Shown here piece after piece: positions 58,569 through 64,000 of a DNA stretch of 64,000 nucleotides. How positions within the stretch are numbered: the first letter of the stretch is position 1; every line of letters starts with the position of its first letter. The stretch comes from VRUE01 sp036265675 (GTDB lineage Bacteria > Actinomycetota > Thermoleophilia > Solirubrobacterales > 70-9). Location of the stretch: positions 28,632-92,631 of the forward strand of contig DATAOP010000002.1 of the NCBI GenBank assembly GCA_036265675.1, read 5' to 3'. Below the pieces are notes generated by a model, which worked only from the letters and a program-made list of their open reading frames with translations, did not search any database and was not told where the DNA came from. The position numbers and the translations under genes are program-made.

Positions 58569-58586
58569 GCTGCGGATACTAAGCGC

Positions 58587-59423
58587 GTGCGACTCACCGC
58601 AATCTCCTGGAACCTGTTCCACGGGCGCGACTTCCCGCCCGATCCCCGACTGCGAACCTGGCGCTCGCGGCTGCTGCGGATCTCCGAGCGCAACGCGACC
58701 CACATCCAGGTCAACCGCAACCTCGAGCCCGAGTTCGCGGCGATGCTCGCCGGTTGGGATTGGGACGTCGCGCTGCTGCAGGAGTGCCCGCCGCGGTTCG
58801 CGGAGCCGCTCGCTCGCGCGAGCGGGGCCGAGGGGCACCGCGTCCTCACCTCGCGCAACTCGCTGGCGCCGCTGCGGTGGTTCGCCGCCGCGCTCAACCC
58901 CGACCTGATCGCCTCCGGCGAGGGTGGCTCCAATCTGACCCTGGTCCGCGCGGCGGGGCCGCTCGGCGCGATCGCCGAGCGGCGCGGGATGGCGATCCAC
59001 GAGGGCCGGCCGGAGCGGCGCGCGATGGCGTTCGTCCGAACCGAGTCCGGGATCTGCGTCGCCAATCTGCACGCGACGAACGACATCCCGGACCTCGCCG
59101 CCGAGGACGTCCGGCGGGCCGCCGCCGCGGCGACCGAGTGGGCGGCGGGGGCGCCGCTCCTGTTCGGCGGCGACCTCAACCTGCGCCCGGGCGAGAGCCC
59201 GGCACTCTTCGCCGAGCTCGAGGAGCGCTTCGGGCTGACCGGCAGCACCGGTCCGGACGCGATCGACCACCTCCTGGTCAGCGGCCTCGAGCAGGTCGAG
59301 CCGCCGGTCCGCTGGCCCGGGCAGCGGCGCGAGGTCGAGTGCGGCGGGCTGGCACTGCGGCTCTCCGACCACGCGCCGGTCCAGTCTCGCCTCGAACGTC
59401 CCGATGATCGCGTCGTGAGATAG
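58587..59423 (+). CDS. Endonuclease/exonuclease/phosphatase-family protein
   Basis: 278 residues from GTG 58587; ATG 58557 would overlap the argF start. EEP motifs: LTAISWNLFHGRD, DVALLQECP, VANLHATND, LLFGGDLNLRPGE, and DHLLVSG with LRLSDHAPVQSRLE at the end. The catalytic Asn, Glu, His and Asp are all present. The substrate may be DNA, inositol phosphate or another phosphodiester. No export signal is evident. Confidence 0.8.
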   Translation: MRLTAISWNLFHGRDFPPDPRLRTWRSRLLRISERNATHIQVNRNLEPEFAAMLAGWDWDVALLQECPPRFAEPLARASGAEGHRVLTSRNSLAPLRWFAAALNPDLIASGEGGSNLTLVRAAGPLGAIAERRGMAIHEGRPERRAMAFVRTESGICVANLHATNDIPDLAAEDVRRAAAAATEWAAGAPLLFGGDLNLRPGESPALFAELEERFGLTGSTGPDAIDHLLVSGLEQVEPPVRWPGQRREVECGGLALRLSDHAPVQSRLERPDDRVVR

Positions 59424-59516
59424 TCATCTCTCGACGAGCCTGCATTTGCGTTCGCCATCCGGACGCAATCGCAGACTCGGCGTGAATCGGTGGCCAACGA
59501 CAGGAGGCGAGGAGCA

Positions 59517-59948
59517 GTGGCCGAGAAAAAAGCGAAATCGGGCAAAGCAACGAAAAAAGCCAAAAAAAACTCGCCTCCTCGCAAAAAAGCAAAAACCAAA
59601 GCGAAAGCCAAACCCAAAGCGAAACCGAAAGCGGCGTCGAGCCGGACCAGCGGCCTCGACAAGAGCGTCGAGCAGTTCCGCGAAAGCCTCGAGCAGAGCG
59701 TCACCCTCAGCCGCGACCGGCTTCAGGAGGTCGTCGACGACGCGGTGAAGCGTGGCCGGCTGCAGCGCAGCGACGCCGAAAAAATGCTCTCCGACCTGAT
59801 CAGGAAAGGCCGCCGCCAGACCGACAGCCTGCTGAAAGAGCTCGAACGGCTCGTGCGGCAGGCCCGCAGAGGGGTCGGCGGCCACACGGCGCCGGTTCGC
59901 AAACAGGCGACCCAGGCGGCGCGGAGCGCCCGGAAAAAACTCGGCTAG
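59517..59948 (+). CDS. Lys-rich histone/phasin-like protein
   Basis: 143 residues from GTG 59517, chosen for the CAGGAGGCGAGGAGCA upstream. The first 45 residues are Lys, Ala and Pro (KATKKAKKNSPPRKKAKTKA), written almost only with AAA. The rest is an amphipathic helix (LDKSVEQFRESLEQSVTLSR, DRLQEVVDDAVKRGRLQRSD, ERLVRQARRG) with a basic end. The plan resembles PhaF-type phasins or histone H1-like nucleoid proteins. It is a third Lys-tailed protein in the window, besides the two at the gas-vesicle locus. Confidence 0.7.
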   Translation: MAEKKAKSGKATKKAKKNSPPRKKAKTKAKAKPKAKPKAASSRTSGLDKSVEQFRESLEQSVTLSRDRLQEVVDDAVKRGRLQRSDAEKMLSDLIRKGRRQTDSLLKELERLVRQARRGVGGHTAPVRKQATQAARSARKKLG

Positions 59949-59954
59949 GCCAAG

Positions 59955-61301
59955 ATGGCGGCGCCGGGTGAGATCGCGGCGGCGCGCCCGCGCCGCGGCG
60001 AGCGCCTCGAGGTCGAGGTCGACTCGCTGGCGTTCGGCGGCCGCGGCGTCGCCCGCGCGGAGGGATTCGTCGTCTTCGTCGCCGGCGGCCTGCCCGGCGA
60101 TCGCGTCGTCGCCGAGGTGACGAAGGCGAAGCGGAGGTTCGCCGAGGCGCGGGCCGTCGAGCTGCTCCGTCCCGCGCCCGACCGGATCCCGGACCGATGC
60201 GTGCACGAGGGCGAGCCCTGCCCGGGGGCGCCGTGGCAGGGGCTGCCCTATGAGCAACAGCTCTCGCAGAAGTCGGAGCAGGTCGCCGACGCCCTGCGCC
60301 GGATCGGCGACCTCGATGGGTTCGAGCTCGAGCCGATCGAGCCGGCGATCGAACAGTGGCGCTACCGCAACAAGCTCGAGTACACATTCGGCGAGCGAGA
60401 CGGCGAGGTCGTGCTCGGGTTCCACGCCCGCGGCCGCTGGGACGTCGTCGTCGGCGTCGAGGACTGCAGGCTCGCCTCTGAGCGCGGCAACGAGGCGCGA
60501 AACCGGATCCGCGACTGGGCCCGGCTCGAGGCGATCCCAGCCTACGACCGCCGCGCCCGCGACGGGGTGCTGCGGAACCTCGTCGCTCGCGAGGGCTGGC
60601 GCACCGGCCAGATCCAGACCCGGCTCGTCACCTCCCCGGCCGGTTTCCCGAAGCCGCCGGTCGACCTCCACACCGTGATCGAGGGCGACTCAGGCGGCAC
60701 CGACGGGCCGACCGGCGTGCTCGGCGAGGAGCGGCTGCGCGAGGAGCTCGCCGGGCTGCGCCTCGAGATCTCCCACGACGCCTTCTTCCAGACCAACACC
60801 GAGATGGCCGAGCGCCTCTACGCGGTCGCCGCCGAATACGCCGGCCTGACCGGCAGCGAGCGGGTCTTCGACCTCTACTGCGGAATCGGGACGATCGGCC
60901 TCTCGATGGCGGGCCGTGCGGGCGAGGTCTGGGGACTGGAGCTGGTCGATGATGCGATCGCCGACGCCCGTCGCAACGCCGAGTCGAACCGGATCTCGAA
61001 CGCGACCTTCGTCGCGGGCTCCGCCCGCACCGGAGTCCGGCCGCTGCTCGAGCGCGCCGGAAAGCCCGACGTCGTGATCCTCGACCCACCCCGGGCCGGG
61101 CTCTCGCAGAAGATCGTCCGGCGCGTGATCGAGTGCGACGCGAAGCGGATCGTCTACGTCTCCTGCAACCCGACGACGCTCGCTCCTAATGCCGCCCAGC
61201 TCGGCGAGGCCGGCTATAGGCTGACCCGGGTGAGGCCGGTCGACATGTTCCCGCAGACCCCGCACATCGAGTGCGTGGCGCTGCTCGAGAAAGCCGCATG
61301 A
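59955..61301 (+). CDS. RlmD/TrmA-family RNA uridine-5 methyltransferase
   Basis: 448 residues. The N-terminal TRAM domain (VEVDSLAFGGRGVARAEGFV) binds RNA. A partial iron-sulfur-type Cys set is visible (CVHEGEPCPG; further Cys at VEDCRLAS). The methyltransferase core has FFQTNTEMAE, VFDLYCGIGTIGLSMAG, VILDPPRAGLSQ and VYVSCNPTTLAPNA with the catalytic Cys. It should make 5-methyluridine in 23S rRNA or tRNA. It starts 6 bp after the Lys-rich gene and overlaps the next by 4 nt. Confidence 0.88.
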   Translation: MAAPGEIAAARPRRGERLEVEVDSLAFGGRGVARAEGFVVFVAGGLPGDRVVAEVTKAKRRFAEARAVELLRPAPDRIPDRCVHEGEPCPGAPWQGLPYEQQLSQKSEQVADALRRIGDLDGFELEPIEPAIEQWRYRNKLEYTFGERDGEVVLGFHARGRWDVVVGVEDCRLASERGNEARNRIRDWARLEAIPAYDRRARDGVLRNLVAREGWRTGQIQTRLVTSPAGFPKPPVDLHTVIEGDSGGTDGPTGVLGEERLREELAGLRLEISHDAFFQTNTEMAERLYAVAAEYAGLTGSERVFDLYCGIGTIGLSMAGRAGEVWGLELVDDAIADARRNAESNRISNATFVAGSARTGVRPLLERAGKPDVVILDPPRAGLSQKIVRRVIECDAKRIVYVSCNPTTLAPNAAQLGEAGYRLTRVRPVDMFPQTPHIECVALLEKAA

Positions 61302-62083
61302 GCCGCGGGTTCGGGGTGGCGGCGGGGCTCGACCCCGAGGTCGCGAGGCCGCTCGCAGCCCGCTGCGCCGAGCTCGGCTACGGGTCGGTCTGGTCGAACG
61401 ACCATCCCGGCGCGAAGGGCCTGGAGACACTGGCCGAGTTCGCCGGCGCCGCGCCTGCGCTCGACCTCGGCGTCGCCGTGATCGCGCTCGACCGGACGCC
61501 CCCGGCCGAGATCGCCGCCGACGTCGAGACCCTCGACCTCGACCCGGGCCGGCTCTGGCTCGGGGTCGGTGCCGGGTCGGCTCCGCGCCATCTGACCCGG
61601 GTGCGAGAGATGCTCCCGGATCTCCGCGAGCGACTGCCGGGCGTGCGCCTGGTCCTCGCAGCGATGGGGCCAAGGATGTGCGCGCTCGCCGGCGCCGAGT
61701 TCGACGGCGCCTTCTTCAACTGGATGACGCCGGAGTTCGCGGCCGGGGCGCGGGCGAAGGTCGAGGCAGGTGCCGCCGCCAATGGAGGTCGGGACACGCC
61801 GCCGGTCTTCGGCTACGTCCGCACCGCGGTCGGCGCCGACGCCGCCGAGCGCCTGACCAAGGAGGAGTCCTTCTACCGCGACCTCCACGAGGGCTACCGG
61901 AATCATTTCGACCGCCTCGACGAGCCTGTGGGCACGGTCGGGGTCGCCGCCACCGACGCCGACGACGCCCAGCGCCGCCTGGCCGCCTACACGGCCCTCG
62001 ACACGATCGTCGTCCGCGGCCTGGCCAGCGCCACGGTCGAGGCGATGACGACCCTCGCCGAGGCTGCCGCCCCACGCGGATGA
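61298..62083 (+). CDS. F420-dependent LLM-class oxidoreductase (short)
   Basis: 261 residues beginning in ATGA overlap with the preceding stop. LLM segments: GYGSVWSNDHPGAKGLETLA, LDLGVAVIALDRTPPAEIAA, LDPGRLWLGVGAGSAPRHLT, and FNWMTPEFAAGARAKVEAGA. The chain is shorter than the one at 22102. Cofactor F420 is typical of actinobacterial members, but flavin use cannot be excluded. The substrate is unknown. Confidence 0.78.
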   Translation: MSRGFGVAAGLDPEVARPLAARCAELGYGSVWSNDHPGAKGLETLAEFAGAAPALDLGVAVIALDRTPPAEIAADVETLDLDPGRLWLGVGAGSAPRHLTRVREMLPDLRERLPGVRLVLAAMGPRMCALAGAEFDGAFFNWMTPEFAAGARAKVEAGAAANGGRDTPPVFGYVRTAVGADAAERLTKEESFYRDLHEGYRNHFDRLDEPVGTVGVAATDADDAQRRLAAYTALDTIVVRGLASATVEAMTTLAEAAAPRG

Positions 62084-62982
62084 AAGCTGCATTCGCCCCG
62101 CTCAGTGGGGCAAATGCAGCTCTCGTCTTGATCGCGGTGATCGCGACGGCCCTGGCGCTCCCGGCGGGCGCGCTCGGGGGCGGCGGGCCGCCGCCGAAAC
62201 GGTGCCCCCAGGAAACGGTTCACGACTACCTCGCCCAGACCCGAGCCTTTCCTGAGCTGAGGCAATTCCCGGTCGGGGAGCTGCCGCGTAGATTCGGCCC
62301 GCTCGGGCTCGACACCAGCCCACCGCCCGAACTGCCGAACACCGGCCAGGTCCTCGGCCCGACGTTCAGGTGGCTGGGCGCAGGCTCGCGGGTCGCGCTC
62401 GACCTTCGCCTCACCTTCACCCTGACCCGCCTCGACGGGCGCGGCCGGTCCGTCGGGCTACCGGTGATCAGGACGGTCCGCCTCCGCGGCATCTCCGGGG
62501 CGTCCGAACCGACCCTGGGCATCGGGGTTCCCGGCCGGCCCGCCCTCTACAGGATCGAGATGCAGGCCCGGGACGGCTCCGGCAGGTCCCTCGGCACCTA
62601 CGGTCAGTACTCGCGCGTCGTCCGCCGAAAGCGGGACTCGCGGCTGCTTCTCGGCATGGGGTCGCTGCGGCCCGGGGACACGACGTCGATCGGGATCGCC
62701 GAATTCGGAACCGGCTTCCTCGTCTACAGGCCGCACTTCCGGGTCGAGGCCTTCGACGGCGCCGGCTGGATCCCGACCACGATCCAGGCGCGGGTCCCGT
62801 CCGACCTCGAGATTCCGCTGGCCGATGCGGGCGCCGCCGCCGTCTGCGCGAAGCTCGCGATCCCCGCCGGCACGCCGCCCGGACGCTACCGGATAAGCCA
62901 ACCGGTCGAACACCGCTGGGGGGTTCCGCGTCCGGAACCCGTCCAATCCGTTCTCAGCACCAACTTCGAAGTGACGCCGTAG
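62080..62982 (+). CDS. Secreted beta-rich protein, unknown function
   Basis: 300 residues, start overlapping the F420 gene stop by 4 nt. A signal peptide (AALVLIAVIATALALPAGAL) is followed by a roughly 260-residue beta domain with alternating hydrophobic strands (FRWLGAGSRVALDLRLTFTL, IRTVRLRGIS, LYRIEMQARDGSGRSLGTYG). Only two cysteines are seen. No family is recognised. Coupling to a cytosolic oxidoreductase gene is unexplained. Confidence 0.6.
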   Translation: MKAAFAPLSGANAALVLIAVIATALALPAGALGGGGPPPKRCPQETVHDYLAQTRAFPELRQFPVGELPRRFGPLGLDTSPPPELPNTGQVLGPTFRWLGAGSRVALDLRLTFTLTRLDGRGRSVGLPVIRTVRLRGISGASEPTLGIGVPGRPALYRIEMQARDGSGRSLGTYGQYSRVVRRKRDSRLLLGMGSLRPGDTTSIGIAEFGTGFLVYRPHFRVEAFDGAGWIPTTIQARVPSDLEIPLADAGAAAVCAKLAIPAGTPPGRYRISQPVEHRWGVPRPEPVQSVLSTNFEVTP

Positions 62983-62991
62983 CGCCGGAGC

Positions 62992-63654
62992 TCAGTACGG
63001 CGGCAGGTCCTCGTACCACTCGCCGAGGGTCCTGAAGGCGCGCCAGAACCGCTGCTTGGCTCCCTCCTCGTCGAGGGAGTCGTCGATGTCGGGGGTGTAG
63101 AGAGCGTCGATCGTCGGCGTGAACGCCTGGATCTCGCCCTCGCGCGCCTCGAGCTTGCGCGACAGCGGCAGCTCGAGCCCGTTGACCTCCCGCAGCGCCG
63201 GCTCCCCCATCACGACCAGGATCTTCGGCTGCACGATCGCGATCTCCTCGACCAGGCGGCGGACGCACTCTGGCGCCGCCAGGTCAGGCTCGGCGATCGG
63301 GCACTTGACGCAGAGCGTCCCGTAGACGACGAGCGGATCGATCCCGAGCCGCTTGAAGCTCTTCATCAGGGCGTTGCCGGCGCGGCCGTAGAAGGCGACG
63401 CCCTCTTCGATCTCGGGCACCGCGGGGGCGTGCTTGACCATGAATACGTCGGCCTGCGGGTGGCCGGACCCGAGCACCGGCATCAGCTTGCCCCGCGGGC
63501 AGTGGGGGCATTCCTGCAGGTCGTGGGTCAGCTGGTTGAGCTCGCGGATCGCGCGCTCCAGATACTTCTCTCTGATCTCGTCGTCGGTCGCCGGCACGCT
63601 GGCCGATCTCTTTGACGACTCCGCCGCGGCTCCTTTAGCGCGCCTCGCCTGCAT
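62992..63654 (-). CDS. Uracil-DNA glycosylase-superfamily protein (family 4-like)
   Basis: 220 residues. The iron-sulfur-type Cys set CPHCPRGKLMPVLGSGHPQA and TLCVKCPIAEPD fits family 4 UDGs. The later strand ILVVMGEPALREVNG fits the superfamily. The first motif, usually GEAPGxxED, reads VKHAPAVPEIEEG, and the final motif His is not clear, so the enzyme may have changed specificity or lost uracil excision. It overlaps the PHP-domain gene by 20 nt. Confidence 0.72.
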   Translation of the reverse strand: MQARRAKGAAAESSKRSASVPATDDEIREKYLERAIRELNQLTHDLQECPHCPRGKLMPVLGSGHPQADVFMVKHAPAVPEIEEGVAFYGRAGNALMKSFKRLGIDPLVVYGTLCVKCPIAEPDLAAPECVRRLVEEIAIVQPKILVVMGEPALREVNGLELPLSRKLEAREGEIQAFTPTIDALYTPDIDDSLDEEGAKQRFWRAFRTLGEWYEDLPPY

Positions 63655-64000
63655 CAGCTCTTGCTCGGCGCCCGCCGCGCCGGGGGCGCCCGCCGCGCAC
63701 CGGTTTCGCGTTCTCGACCTTGCGCTTCGACGCTTTCGGCCGGCCCGTCGTCTGCAGCAGCTTCAGGGCCTGGACGTAGACGAGGTTCTTGTGCTTGCGA
63801 GTGATGTCGGCGTCCCTCATCGCCTCGAGGAACTCCCGCGGCCCGTCGAACTCGTGGATCCGCATCCGGACGCTGCCGAGCGCCTGCGCGACGTGGCCGT
63901 CCGAGCCGGCGCCGGGGACGATCCGGTACTTGCGCGCGAACCGCTCCGCCTCCTCGTTGAAGGCGGTGACCGCGACCCGCGGGTTGAAGACCTCGAGCAC
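63635..64000 (-). CDS. PHP-domain protein (C-terminal part, runs off the window)
   Basis: The frame is open to the window end and shows only the C-terminus: VFNPRV, NEEAERFARKYRIVPGAGSD, SDGHVAQALG and EFDGPREFLEAMRDADI. These match the last PHP metal site (SDxH) and the PHP-associated helical segment of small polymerase/histidinol-phosphatase-like phosphoesterases. The end is a basic Arg/Gly/Ala tail. The start lies beyond position 64000. Confidence 0.75.
   Translation of the reverse strand: MLEVFNPRVAVTAFNEEAERFARKYRIVPGAGSDGHVAQALGSVRMRIHEFDGPREFLEAMRDADITRKHKNLVYVQALKLLQTTGRPKASKRKVENAKPVRGGRPRRGGRRARADAGEAR

Overview
This window is about 70% G+C and looks like chromosomal DNA of a deep-branching actinobacterium. 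F420-type luciferase-like oxidoreductases, an MpaB/DUF2236 protein, ECF regulation, and very large secreted proteins with basic Cys- or His-rich tails suggest class Thermoleophilia (Solirubrobacterales-like). That placement is inference; there is no rRNA in the window.

Layout. 0-3 kb: the 3' part of an Orn/Lys/Arg decarboxylase-family gene, an enolase-superfamily enzyme and a ferritin-like protein. 3-11.5 kb: secreted and membrane proteins. These include two PF03640-type lipoproteins, an SGNH lipoprotein beside an O-acyltransferase with its own SGNH domain, a SCO1-TlpA-membrane protein run, and an anti-sigma/ECF sigma pair encoded tail to tail. 11.5-14.1 kb: a visibly less G+C-rich patch with a methyltransferase, a methyltransferase remnant and a TIG/PASTA secreted protein. 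It abuts the 3' end of a tRNA-Asp gene. 14.1-23 kb: secreted glycan-related proteins (GH-like plus peptidoglycan binding, polysaccharide deacetylase), an MBL-fold hydrolase, a short FtsH-like protease, an MpaB-like protein, and a saccharopine-dehydrogenase-like/F420 gene run.

23.3-31.5 kb is a gas-vesicle locus on the minus strand. In transcription order it holds a Lys-rich protein, an SRPBCC protein with an acidic tail, gvpA, gvpF, gvpG, gvpO, gvpJ, an extended gvpF/L, a GvpA/J-family protein with a pentapeptide-repeat tail, a second gvpF/L, gvpK and a small protein with a duplicated YPS motif. A second Lys-rich protein, a CsbD-like stress protein and two small plus-strand genes lie at the far end. 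Most genes overlap or abut, so this is probably one operon.

31.7-44.7 kb holds four giant overlapping secreted-protein genes in the order A-B-A-B. A is a propeller/Fn3/TolB-like protein with a His/Lys/Arg tail. B is a protein built from a recurring Cys module. Upstream is a divergent ArsR-type regulator, and the intergenic region carries two near-identical inverted repeats exactly 42 bp apart. A vWA protein follows the regulator. This operon is the best candidate in the window for an undescribed system.

46.6-52.7 kb: tRNA-Val, GFA and rhodanese proteins, a frameshifted DoxX gene, a phosphodiester glycosidase-like protein, and what looks like a decayed integrative element. The element is bounded by a 50-nt direct repeat of the 3' half of a tRNA gene. 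That tRNA, with a Glu anticodon, carries an extra hairpin in its D-loop. 52.7-64 kb is mostly housekeeping: SDR, CDF exporter, lysS, prmC, lgt, argF, an exo/endonuclease-phosphatase protein, a Lys-rich protein, an RlmD/TrmA-type RNA methyltransferase, an F420 enzyme, a UDG-like protein and the 3' end of a PHP-domain gene.
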